From an uncultured Pseudomonas sp. (lineage in GTDB: Bacteria; Pseudomonadota; Gammaproteobacteria; Pseudomonadales; Pseudomonadaceae), in assembly GCA_946886875.1 (NCBI GenBank), contig CAMPJN010000163.1:1-7989 (forward strand): a stretch of 7,989 nt of DNA, written 5' to 3'. Position 1 is the stretch's first letter. Each line of letters starts with the position of its first letter. A program made the position numbers and the translations under genes. Below the pieces are notes generated by a model. It was given only the letters and a program-made list of their open reading frames with translations. It made no database searches and was not told the DNA's origin. Below are positions 1 to 6,136 of this stretch, one piece after another.

Positions 1-2049
1 GCGCACGATTTTCTGGTAGAACTGGGCACCGAAGAGCTGCCGCCGAAATCCCTGAGTACCCTCGGCGAAGCCTTTCTCGCCGGTATCGAAAAGGGCCTGA
101 AAGCCGCCGGCCTGAACTACGGCCAAGTACGTTACTACGCCGCGCCACGCCGCCTCGCCGTGCTGGTCGAGCAGTTGCAGACGCAGCAGGCCGATCGCAC
201 CCAGAACCTCGATGGTCCGCCGGTGCAGGCCGCCTTCGACAAGGACGGCAAACCGACCCAGGCAGCGCTGGGCTTCGCCAAGAAATGCGGCGTCGACCTC
301 GCCGATATCGACCGCAGCGGGCCCAAGCTGAAATTCAGCCAGAACATCCCCGGCCAGGCCGCTGCCGGCCTGTTGCCCGGCATAGTCGAAACCTCGCTGA
401 ACGAACTGCCGATCCCCAAGCGCATGCGCTGGGGCGCGCGCAAGACCGAATTCGTCCGTCCGAGCCAGTGGCTGGTGATGCTGTTCGGCGATCAGGTGAT
501 CGATTGCGAAATCCTCGCTCAGACCGCCGGGCGGGTATCCCGCGGCCATCGCTTCCATGCCAACCATGAAGTGCGCATCAGCAGCCCGGCAACCTATGCC
601 GAGGATCTGCGCAGCGCCTATGTGATCGCCGATTTCGCCGAGCGTCGCCAGCAGATCGCCGTGCGTATCGAGCAGTTGGCCAGCGAGCAGCAGGGCACCG
701 CCATAGTGCCGCCGGCGCTGCTCGATGAAGTCAGTGCCCTGGTCGAGTGGCCGGTACCGCTGGTGTGTTCGTTCGAGGAACGCTTCCTCGAAGTGCCGCA
801 GGAAGCGCTGATCACCACCATGCAGGACAACCAGAAGTACTTCTGCCTGCTGGATGCCAACGGCAAGCTGCTGCCGCGCTTTATTACCGTGGCCAATATC
901 GAGTCGAAAGACCCGGCGCAGATCATTTCCGGTAACGAGAAAGTGGTGCGCCCGCGTCTGACCGACGCCGAATTCTTCTTCAAGCAGGACAAGAAGCAGA
1001 AGCTGGAAAGCTTCAACCAGCGTCTGGCCAATGTGGTGTTCCAGGCCCAGCTTGGCTCGGTTTACGACAAGGCGCAGCGGGTCTCCGCCCTGGCTGCGTT
1101 CATTGCCGAGCGCATTGGCGGCGACGCCACTCGCGCCGCGCGCGCCGGCCTGCTGTGCAAGTGCGACCTGGCCAGCGAAATGGTCGGCGAGTTCCCGGAA
1201 ATGCAGGGCATCGCCGGCTACTACTACGCCAAGCATGACGGCGAGCCGGAAGACGTGGCCCTGGCGCTGAACGAGCAATATATGCCGCGTGGCGCCGGCG
1301 CCGAGTTGCCGAGCACCCTGACCGGCGCCGCCGTGGCCCTGGCCGACAAGCTCGACACCCTGGTTGGCATCTTCGGCATCGGCATGCTGCCTACAGGTTC
1401 CAAGGACCCCTACGCCCTGCGTCGTGCGGCCCTGGGCGTGCTGCGTATCCTGATCGAGAAGCAGCTGGATCTGGACCTGGCCGACGCCATCGCCCAGGCC
1501 GCGCAGTTGTTCGGCGACAAGGTCAAAACCCAGGGCCTGGCCTCCCAGGTTCAGGACTTTATCTTCGATCGCCTGCGCGCCCGTTATGAGGACGAAGGCG
1601 TCGACGTGGCCGTGTACCAGGCCGTGCGTGCGGTCAGCCCGACCTCGCCACTGGACTTCGACCAGCGCGTGCAGGCGGTGCAGGTATTCCGCAGCTTACC
1701 GCAAGCCGCCGCTCTGGCCGCCGCCAACAAGCGCGTGTCCAACCTGCTGAGCAAGGCCGAAGGGCAGATCGCCGCCAGCGTCGAAGCCCACCACTTCGAC
1801 AGCCCCAGCGAGTTCGCCCTCAACGCCGCGATCCAGCAGGCCGAGCACGCGGTGCAACCGCTGGCCCAGGCACGTCAGTACAACCTGGCGCTGACCCAGT
1901 TGGCCAACCTGCGCGAGCCGGTGGACGCCTTCTTCGAGGCGGTGCTGGTGAATGCCGAGAACCCGGCCGTGCGCGCCAACCGCTATGCGCTGTTGGCCAA
2001 GCTGCGCGGCCTGTTTCTCGGTGTGGCGGATATCTCGGTGTTGGGGTAA
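1..2049 (+). CDS. glyS: Glycine--tRNA ligase beta subunit, 5'-partial
   Basis: Beta subunit of the bacterial alpha2beta2 glycyl-tRNA synthetase, which charges tRNA-Gly in the cytoplasm; the partner GlyQ should lie just upstream, outside the window. The frame is open from base 1 to TAA at 2047-2049, giving 682 residues. The N-terminal family signature with GTEELPP is at residues 9-15 of the visible part, KRMRWG at about 140, the KCDL...GEFPEMQG core (HD-like region) at about 387-402, and the [10 protein letters not shown] signature at about 466-475. The C-terminal portion fits the DALR-type anticodon-binding domain. Pseudomonas GlyS, as I recall it, has about 684 residues and starts M-S-A, so only about two codons are missing. 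An internal start at 160 would delete the conserved N-terminus and is not the true start. No frameshift is seen. The assignment is very secure. Confidence 0.98.
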   Translation, partial: AHDFLVELGTEELPPKSLSTLGEAFLAGIEKGLKAAGLNYGQVRYYAAPRRLAVLVEQLQTQQADRTQNLDGPPVQAAFDKDGKPTQAALGFAKKCGVDLADIDRSGPKLKFSQNIPGQAAAGLLPGIVETSLNELPIPKRMRWGARKTEFVRPSQWLVMLFGDQVIDCEILAQTAGRVSRGHRFHANHEVRISSPATYAEDLRSAYVIADFAERRQQIAVRIEQLASEQQGTAIVPPALLDEVSALVEWPVPLVCSFEERFLEVPQEALITTMQDNQKYFCLLDANGKLLPRFITVANIESKDPAQIISGNEKVVRPRLTDAEFFFKQDKKQKLESFNQRLANVVFQAQLGSVYDKAQRVSALAAFIAERIGGDATRAARAGLLCKCDLASEMVGEFPEMQGIAGYYYAKHDGEPEDVALALNEQYMPRGAGAELPSTLTGAAVALADKLDTLVGIFGIGMLPTGSKDPYALRRAALGVLRILIEKQLDLDLADAIAQAAQLFGDKVKTQGLASQVQDFIFDRLRARYEDEGVDVAVYQAVRAVSPTSPLDFDQRVQAVQVFRSLPQAAALAAANKRVSNLLSKAEGQIAASVEAHHFDSPSEFALNAAIQQAEHAVQPLAQARQYNLALTQLANLREPVDAFFEAVLVNAENPAVRANRYALLAKLRGLFLGVADISVLG

Positions 2050-2051
2050 TC

Positions 2052-2078
2052 GGTGGACAAGCCTTCGGCATGTCCACC
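2052..2078. repeat. Palindromic REP-like element after glyS
   Basis: GGTGGACA (2052-2059) is the exact reverse complement of TGTCCACC (2071-2078). Inside, after an A-A mismatch, GCC (2061-2063) can pair with GGC (2067-2069) around a TTC loop. The palindrome begins three bases after the glyS stop and continues into CCTACG. From memory, GTGGACAAGC...GCTTGTCCACC-CTACG palindromes are scattered between genes in several Pseudomonas genomes, so this is probably a dispersed repeat copy. It could also protect the 3' end of the glyS mRNA or weakly terminate it, but no T-run follows, so a classical intrinsic terminator is unlikely. Confidence 0.7.
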
Positions 2079-2102
2079 CTACGTCCTGATGCTCAGCAGC
2101 TG

Positions 2103-2160
2103 CAAGCGACAAGCCTCAAGCCGCAAGCCTGAAACGGGTAGTCTTGAAGCTTGTAGCTTG
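2103..2160. repeat. Imperfect long inverted repeat upstream of gmhB
   Basis: The left arm 2103-2120 (CAAGCGACAAGCCTCAAG) and right arm 2143-2160 (CTTGAAGCTTGTAGCTTG) pair at 16 of 18 positions; the mismatches are 2108/2155 and 2115/2148. The loop is 22 bases. Each arm is built from AAGC/GCTT units and the surrounding bases 2097-2172 are rich in the same units. I recall similar CAAGC-unit repeats between Pseudomonas genes, which suggests a second dispersed repeat rather than a gene-specific site. A structural role in the glyS-gmhB transcript is possible. Confidence 0.6.
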
Positions 2161-2165
2161 GCGCT

Positions 2166-2170
2166 TAAGG
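2166..2170 (+). promoter_or_regulatory. Ribosome binding site of gmhB
   Basis: TAAGG lies seven bases before ATG at 2178. It favours that ATG over the in-frame TTG at 2172 and GTG at 2175, which are closer to it than usual. It sits just beyond the right arm of the inverted repeat. Confidence 0.55.
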
Positions 2171-2177
2171 CTTGGTG

Positions 2178-2708
2178 ATGAAACTACTGATTCTCGACCG
2201 CGACGGTGTGGTCAATTACGACTCCGACGCCTATATCAAAAGCCTCGACGAGTGGATTCCGCTGCCCGGAGCGGTCGAGGCCATCGCCCGCTTGAGCAAG
2301 GCTGGCTGGACGGTGGCGGTGGCCACCAACCAGTCGGGTTTGGCCCGCGGTTACTACGATGTGGCAACGCTCGAAGCTATGCACACGCGGCTGCGCGAAC
2401 TGGTGGCCGAGCAGGGCGGCGAAGTCGGTTTGATCGTGCATTGTCCCCATGGCCCCGACGACGGTTGCGCCTGCCGCAAGCCAAAGCCGGGTATGCTCCA
2501 GCAGATTGCCGCGCATTATGGCGTACCACTTCACGGTGTCTGGTTCGTCGGCGATAGCAGCGGTGACCTGATGGCAGCGCAAGCCGTCGATTGTCAGCCG
2601 GTGTTGGTAAAGACCGGTAAAGGCGAACGTACCCTGGCCCAAGCATTGCCAGCGGACACTCTGGTATTCGATGATCTGGCGGCGGTTGCCGCACAGCTTC
2701 TCCATTGA
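2178..2708 (+). CDS. gmhB: D-glycero-D-manno-heptose 1,7-bisphosphate 7-phosphatase
   Basis: Cytoplasmic HAD-family phosphatase that removes the C7 phosphate from heptose 1,7-bisphosphate on the route to ADP-heptose for the LPS inner core. It has 176 residues, usual for the family. HAD motif I is D7-R8-D9-G10 (nucleophile D7, acid/base D9), motif II is T50-N51-Q52, motif III contains R100-K101, and motif IV is G125-D126-S-S-G-D130. The zinc-binding loop ligands are C89, H91, C97 and C99. The spacing between H91 and C97 is short (five residues), more like the N-terminal phosphatase of HisB than the longer E. coli GmhB loop as I recall it. HisB-N is the main alternative, but genomic context and close match to remembered Pseudomonas GmhB favour GmhB. 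ATG 2178 is chosen because the protein then begins MKLLILDRDG; TTG 2172 or GTG 2175 would add one or two residues. Confidence 0.93.
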   Translation: MKLLILDRDGVVNYDSDAYIKSLDEWIPLPGAVEAIARLSKAGWTVAVATNQSGLARGYYDVATLEAMHTRLRELVAEQGGEVGLIVHCPHGPDDGCACRKPKPGMLQQIAAHYGVPLHGVWFVGDSSGDLMAAQAVDCQPVLVKTGKGERTLAQALPADTLVFDDLAAVAAQLLH

Positions 2709-2742
2709 TAAGCAGGCCATGCCTGCGACGGTAAATGCTCCT

Positions 2743-3516
2743 ATGTCGACAGTGCTGGCCCTTAGAGTCTTTGTGTTTTATTTCCTGCTGTCCCTCAGCG
2801 CATGCTTCTGGTGCATCCTCAGCGTCTTCGTCGCGCCCTTCTTGCCGTTCCGCGCCCGTTACCGTTTTGTCGTACAAAACTGGTGTCGCTGCGCCACCTG
2901 GCTGGCCAAGGTGGTGGTCGGCATCCGCTACGAAATCAAGGGTCTGGAAAATATCCCCGAGCGCCCCTGCGTGATTCTGGCCAAGCACCAGAGCACCTGG
3001 GAGACCTTCTTTCTCTGCGGTTTCTTCGAGCCGCTGAGTCAGGTGGTCAAGCGCGAGCTGCTCTATGTGCCGTTCTTTGGCTGGGCCATGGCCATGCTCA
3101 AACCCATCGCGATCGATCGCAGCAATCCCAAAGCGGCACTCAAGCAGGTGGCGAAGATGGGCCACAAACGCCTTGAGCAGGGCGCCTGGGTATTGGTATT
3201 CCCGGAAGGCACACGGATTCCCACGGGGCAGATCGGCAAGTTTTCCCGTGGCGGCGCTTCCCTGGCGGTAAACGCCGGTCTGCCGGTATTGCCCATCGCG
3301 CATAACGCCGGCGAGTTCTGGCCGAAGCAAGGCTGGGGCAAGACCCCCGGCACCATTCAGGTGATCATTGGCCCGGCCATGCACGCCAACGGCACCGGCC
3401 CGCGGGCGATTGCCGAATTGAACGACCGAGCCTTCGCCTGGGTCAGCCAGGCACAGCGGGAGATCGGCGCCCTGAGCCCGGAAGCGGTGCCCTGCGAAGC
3501 CAGCGAAGTGGTTTAA
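2743..3516 (+). CDS. plsC: 1-acyl-sn-glycerol-3-phosphate acyltransferase
   Basis: Inner-membrane acyltransferase that converts lysophosphatidic acid to phosphatidic acid, the precursor of all glycerophospholipids. It has 257 residues. An N-terminal hydrophobic segment lies at about 4-34. Acyltransferase motif I is H82-Q-S-T-W-E87, with Glu where most PlsC proteins have Asp (HX4E rather than HX4D). Motif II lies around P121-R126, motif III is F153-P-E155-G-T-R158, and motif IV is near V182-L-P-I. The 257-residue length equals what I recall for the P. aeruginosa homologue PA0005 (also called lptA, unrelated to the LPS transport LptA). Upstream in-frame starts at 2719 and 2671 exist; the latter overlaps gmhB by 38 bases. 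The Shine-Dalgarno before 2743 is weak, so 2719 remains possible. It lies 34 bases after gmhB and is probably cotranscribed with it. Confidence 0.92.
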   Translation: MSTVLALRVFVFYFLLSLSACFWCILSVFVAPFLPFRARYRFVVQNWCRCATWLAKVVVGIRYEIKGLENIPERPCVILAKHQSTWETFFLCGFFEPLSQVVKRELLYVPFFGWAMAMLKPIAIDRSNPKAALKQVAKMGHKRLEQGAWVLVFPEGTRIPTGQIGKFSRGGASLAVNAGLPVLPIAHNAGEFWPKQGWGKTPGTIQVIIGPAMHANGTGPRAIAELNDRAFAWVSQAQREIGALSPEAVPCEASEVV

Positions 3517-3522
3517 AGCGTT

Positions 3523-3531
3523 TGTGGATAA
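3523..3531 (-). promoter_or_regulatory. Perfect DnaA box (TTATCCACA on the minus strand)
   Basis: TGTGGATAA on the + strand is the reverse complement of the consensus DnaA box TTATCCACA. It starts seven bases after the plsC stop codon. A nine-base match can occur by chance, but in a GC-rich genome, in a non-coding gap, and beside genes that are oriC-proximal in P. aeruginosa, it is a reasonable candidate binding site for DnaA. Function is inferred only. Confidence 0.5.
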
Positions 3532-3535
3532 GCTG

Positions 3536-3572
3536 TGCATCGAATGAAATCAAAGTGCCATTATTCGATGCA
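3536..3572. repeat. 10-bp perfect inverted repeat downstream of plsC
   Basis: TGCATCGAAT (3536-3545) is the exact reverse complement of ATTCGATGCA (3563-3572), with a 17-base spacer. Pairing can extend inward by a G-T and an A-T pair. It is not GC-rich and is not directly followed by a T-run, so it does not look like a classical terminator. It could be an operator for a dimeric regulator of the downstream operon, or a 3'-end hairpin of the plsC mRNA. Confidence 0.6.
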
Positions 3573-3622
3573 AGTGACTGAATAGAGCCAGTTTTAAATG
3601 CAGGCAAGGAAAGCCTGAAATA

Positions 3623-3637
3623 GGGGATAAGTTCCCC
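3623..3637. repeat. Short hairpin GGGGA-N5-TCCCC
   Basis: A 5-bp perfect stem with a 5-base loop. Its GGATAAG (3625-3631) repeats the GGATAAG at 3526-3532 that forms part of the perfect DnaA box, so it may instead be a degraded copy of that motif (two mismatches to the consensus DnaA box). Confidence 0.35.
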
Positions 3638-3659
3638 AGAGCACGCGGAAATCGGGTGC

Positions 3660-3668
3660 TTGTGCACA
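3660..3668 (+). promoter_or_regulatory. DnaA-box-like site with one mismatch
   Basis: TTGTGCACA differs from TTATNCACA only at the third base. Together with the perfect site 130 bases upstream it makes a loose pair of candidate DnaA sites flanking the AT-richer part of the spacer. On its own it would be weak evidence. Confidence 0.3.
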
Positions 3669-3670
3669 GT

Positions 3671-3703
3671 CTTAGCGAGCCGCCGGGCCGACAACCGGCT
3701 AAG
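3671..3703. repeat. Hairpin-forming GC-rich segment before the ynb-like operon
   Basis: CTTAGC (3671-3676) pairs exactly with GCTAAG (3698-3703) over a 21-base GC-rich loop. An alternative 5-bp stem, AGCCG (3678-3682) with CGGCT (3696-3700), competes with it. It lies 41 bases before the ATG at 3745, so it may be in the 5' leader of the operon or be an operator. No known riboswitch or leader family is recognised. Confidence 0.4.
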
Positions 3704-3729
3704 CTGGGTCGACACTTCACAGCAGTGGA

Positions 3730-3734
3730 AAGGA
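3730..3734 (+). promoter_or_regulatory. Ribosome binding site of the ynbA-like gene
   Basis: AAGGA is ten bases upstream of ATG 3745. It is the only good Shine-Dalgarno near this frame and supports the chosen start. Confidence 0.6.
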
Positions 3735-3744
3735 ATTCTGCGAC

Positions 3745-4368
3745 ATGCTCTCCATCTATCAGCTCAAGCCTGCTTTTCAGAATCTCCTGCGACCAGGGGT
3801 CAAGCGCCTCTACGAGCGCGGCGTAACCGCCAATCAGGTGACCCTGGTCGCGGCCGTGCTTTCCGTTGGCCTCGGCATCCTGTTGGCGGCCTTGCATCAA
3901 CACCTCTGGTTGTTCGCTCTGATCCCGCTGTGGATGATTCTGCGCATGACGCTCAACGCGGTGGACGGCATGCTCGCCCGCGAGTTCGGCCAACAATCCA
4001 AACTCGGCGCCTACCTTAACGAACTCTCCGACCTGGTCGCCGATAGCGCCCTGTATCTGCCGTTCGCTCTGTTGCCCGGTGTCTCGCCGCTGCTAGTGAT
4101 CCTGGTAGTGCTGCTGGCCCTGATCAGCGAATACGCCGGCGTACTCGGGCCTATGGTCGGTGCTTCGCGCCGCTATGACGGGCCCATGGGCAAGAGCGAC
4201 CGCGCCTTCTGTTTCGGCGTGCTCGGTGCCGGGGTGGCCAGCGGCCTGTTGCCGGCCAACTGGATCGACGGCCTGCTCGCTCTGATTCTCGCCCTGCTGC
4301 TTTACACCCTCTATAACCGCGTGCGCCAAGGCTTGGCCGAAGCGGCACAACCGACTGATTCGAAATAA
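3745..4368 (+). CDS. ynbA: CDP-alcohol phosphatidyltransferase, YnbA-like
   Basis: Integral membrane enzyme of the CDP-alcohol phosphatidyltransferase family, which transfers a phosphatidyl or similar group from a CDP-linked lipid to an alcohol. It has 207 residues and about six predicted membrane segments (roughly 32-51, 54-68, 97-111, 116-135, 155-169, 173-190). The family motif D-x2-D-G-x2-A-R-x8-G-x3-D-x3-D is present but altered: N71-x2-D74-G75-x2-A78-R79-x8-G88-x3-N92-x3-D96. The first and third aspartates, both metal ligands in characterised members, are asparagine. As I recall, E. coli YnbA has the same substitutions, so this marks the subfamily rather than decay. D100 is a further acidic residue nearby. 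First gene of a compact operon; the next start follows ten bases later. The acceptor alcohol is unknown. PgsA and PssA are less likely given the motif and neighbours. Confidence 0.85.
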   Translation: MLSIYQLKPAFQNLLRPGVKRLYERGVTANQVTLVAAVLSVGLGILLAALHQHLWLFALIPLWMILRMTLNAVDGMLAREFGQQSKLGAYLNELSDLVADSALYLPFALLPGVSPLLVILVVLLALISEYAGVLGPMVGASRRYDGPMGKSDRAFCFGVLGAGVASGLLPANWIDGLLALILALLLYTLYNRVRQGLAEAAQPTDSK

Positions 4369-4371
4369 GGA
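4366..4371 (+). promoter_or_regulatory. Stop codon embedded in the next ribosome binding site
   Basis: TAAGGA contains the TAA stop of the ynbA-like gene and forms the Shine-Dalgarno for ATG 4379, seven bases on. This favours translational coupling of the first two operon genes. The same arrangement recurs at 7937-7942. Confidence 0.6.
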
Positions 4372-4378
4372 CATCTCG

Positions 4379-6136
4379 ATGCGCGAAGCCCAAGAATTGC
4401 GTTTTACCACCCATGACGGCGTAGAGCTGTTCTATCGCCACTGGCCTGCTGCGGCCACCGACGCAGCAACGCCAAGGCGGGCAATCGTGATGTTCCACCG
4501 CGGTCACGAACACAGCGGGCGCATGGCCCATCTGGTCGACGAGCTGGATATGGCCGATTTCGATTTCTTCGCCTGGGATGCCCGCGGCCATGGTCTGTCG
4601 CCGGGCGAACGCGGGGATAGCCCAAGCTTCGCCACCAGCGCCCGCGATGTGCAGACCTTTATCGACCATATCCGCATCGAGCATGGGCTGGCCGAGGAAG
4701 ATCTCGCGGTGTTGGCGCAGAGCGTCGGCGCCGTGGTGGTGGCGACCTGGGCCCATGACTACGCGCCGAAGATCCGCGCCCTGGTGCTCGCCTCGCCGGC
4801 CTTCAAGGTCAAGCTCTATGTGCCCTTCGCCCGTAGCGGCCTCAAGCTGATGCGTACCTGGCGCGGCAATTTCTTCGTTAACAGCTACGTCAAAGCCAAG
4901 TTCCTCAGCCATGATCCGGCGCGTATCGCCTCCTTCGATAACGACCCGCTGATCACCCGGGCGATCTCGGTAAATATGCTGCTCGGGCTCTACGAGGCCG
5001 CCGAGCGGGTGGTGGCCGATGCCCAGGCGATCCAGATTCCGACACAGCTGCTGATCTCCGGCGCAGACTTCGTGGTGCACCGCAAACCCCAGGAGCAGTT
5101 CTTCGAACGCCTCGGCAGCCTGCGCAAGGAAAAACACATACTGCCCGGCTTCTTCCACGACACCCTCGGCGAGCGCGACCGCAGCCACGTCCTGAGCCGC
5201 GCCCGGCGCTTTCTCCTGCGCTGTTTCGAGGAGCCGGTGGCGCGACCTTCCCTGCTCGATGCCGACCGCCTGGGCGCGACCTGCGCCGAGGCCGAAAGCC
5301 TGGCCGCGCCCTTGCCACATAACTCGCTGCGCGACCTCTACTGGCGTGCCACCCGCGCCGGCATGAAGTTCGGCAGCAACCTGTCCGACGGGGTCAAACT
5401 GGGCTTCGATACCGGCTTCGACTCTGGCAGCACCCTCGACTACGTCTACCGCAACCGGCCCAGCGGCAAGTCGGCTATCGGCAAGCTGATCGATCAGAAC
5501 TACCTTAACTCCATCGGCTGGCGCGGCATCCGCCAACGCAAAGTGCACGCCGAAGAGCTGCTGCGCCTGGCCATGGCCAAGCTGCGCATGCAGGGCGAGG
5601 CCGTGCGCATCGTCGATATTGCCGCCGGCCATGGCCGCTATATCCTCGAATCCCTGGAGGGCATGGAGCAACAACCGGACTCGATCCTGCTGCGCGATTA
5701 CAGCGATATCAACGTGCGCGACGGCGCCGCGCTGATCGAACAGAAGGGCTTGAGTCATATCGCCCGTTTCGTCAAAGGCGACGCCTTCGACCGCGACGAC
5801 CTGGCCACGCTCGATCCCAAGCCGACCCTGGCGGTGGTTTCCGGTTTGTATGAATTGTTCGGCAGCAACCAGATGGTCGGCGACTCCCTGGCCGGGCTGG
5901 CCGCTGCGGTGGAAGAGGGCGGTTACCTGGTCTACACCGGGCAGCCTTGGCATCCGCAGCTGGAACTGATCGCCCGCGCCCTGACCAGCCACCGCGGCGG
6001 CGAAGCCTGGGTCATGCGCCGACGCAGCCAGGCGGAGATGGATCAACTGGTCGAGGCCGCGGGTTTCCGCAAGCTGACCCAGCGTATCGATGAATGGGGC
6101 ATCTTCAGCGTTTCCCTGGCGCAGCGGGTGTCCTGA
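4379..6136 (+). CDS. ynbC: Alpha/beta hydrolase-methyltransferase fusion, YnbC-like
   Basis: Two-domain protein of 585 residues, which I recall as the length of E. coli YnbC. Residues about 8-282 are an alpha/beta hydrolase of the lysophospholipase/monoacylglycerol-lipase type: an oxyanion-region HRGHEHSGR at 40-48, a nucleophile elbow A113-Q-S115-V-G117, a candidate acid D230 in GADFVV, and a candidate His260 in GFFHD. The elbow has Ala in place of the first Gly of GxSxG. Residues about 385-580 are a Rossmann-type SAM methyltransferase: motif I V412-D413-I-A-A-G417-H-G419-R, an acidic residue D440 after strand 2, and K467-G-D469-A-F. I believe these correspond to Pfam Hydrolase_4 plus Methyltransf_20. 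No signal peptide or clear membrane helix is seen, so it is probably cytoplasmic or peripheral. Substrates are unknown; context suggests a lipid or lipid head group. The stop overlaps the next start by one base. Confidence 0.85.
   Translation: MREAQELRFTTHDGVELFYRHWPAAATDAATPRRAIVMFHRGHEHSGRMAHLVDELDMADFDFFAWDARGHGLSPGERGDSPSFATSARDVQTFIDHIRIEHGLAEEDLAVLAQSVGAVVVATWAHDYAPKIRALVLASPAFKVKLYVPFARSGLKLMRTWRGNFFVNSYVKAKFLSHDPARIASFDNDPLITRAISVNMLLGLYEAAERVVADAQAIQIPTQLLISGADFVVHRKPQEQFFERLGSLRKEKHILPGFFHDTLGERDRSHVLSRARRFLLRCFEEPVARPSLLDADRLGATCAEAESLAAPLPHNSLRDLYWRATRAGMKFGSNLSDGVKLGFDTGFDSGSTLDYVYRNRPSGKSAIGKLIDQNYLNSIGWRGIRQRKVHAEELLRLAMAKLRMQGEAVRIVDIAAGHGRYILESLEGMEQQPDSILLRDYSDINVRDGAALIEQKGLSHIARFVKGDAFDRDDLATLDPKPTLAVVSGLYELFGSNQMVGDSLAGLAAAVEEGGYLVYTGQPWHPQLELIARALTSHRGGEAWVMRRRSQAEMDQLVEAAGFRKLTQRIDEWGIFSVSLAQRVS

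Larger units (their letters stand above)
3517..3744. other. Intergenic spacer with DnaA-box-like sites and hairpins
   Basis: This 228-base gap separates the gmhB-plsC pair from the lipid operon and must contain the 3' end of the first unit and probably the promoter of the second. The stretch 3540-3600 is noticeably AT-richer than the genes around it. It holds the DnaA-box-like sites and inverted repeats listed separately. I could not pick a convincing sigma-70 -35/-10 pair by eye, and I see no coding region. Confidence 0.6.

Noticed and set aside
1696..2112. Minus-strand frame over the glyS 3' end and part of the gap
   Set aside because: It is mostly antisense to the conserved glyS C-terminus and crosses the palindromic repeat; nothing supports coding.
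2671..2742. Longer N-terminus for PlsC starting at 2671 or 2719
   Set aside because: 2671 would overlap gmhB and has a non-AUG-like context without a Shine-Dalgarno; 2719 has an AGG only about two bases upstream. The 257-residue form from 2743 fits the homologue length I recall, though 2719 cannot be fully excluded.
2377..3540. A 387-codon minus-strand frame opposite gmhB and plsC
   Set aside because: It spans two well-supported genes and their gap, has low-complexity Arg/Ala/Gly-rich composition and no motif; a shadow frame.
3577..3597. ACTG...CAGT followed by TTTT as an intrinsic terminator of plsC
   Set aside because: The stem has four pairs and the T-run is short and followed by AAA; insufficient for a terminator call.
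3721..3744. A GCAG/CTGC hairpin placing the ynbA-like ribosome binding site in its loop
   Set aside because: The stem has only four pairs (3722-3725 with 3738-3741), too weak to claim translational control.
3517..3744. Small frames through the spacer (for example minus strand 3443-3715)
   Set aside because: They run through structured non-coding DNA and the plsC or ynbA ends, without a ribosome binding site or recognisable product.
4151..6046. A 631-codon open frame on the minus strand opposite the ynbC-like gene
   Set aside because: It lies antisense to a gene with clear hydrolase and methyltransferase motifs. Long antisense frames are expected in GC-rich coding DNA, and its translation shows no recognisable family.
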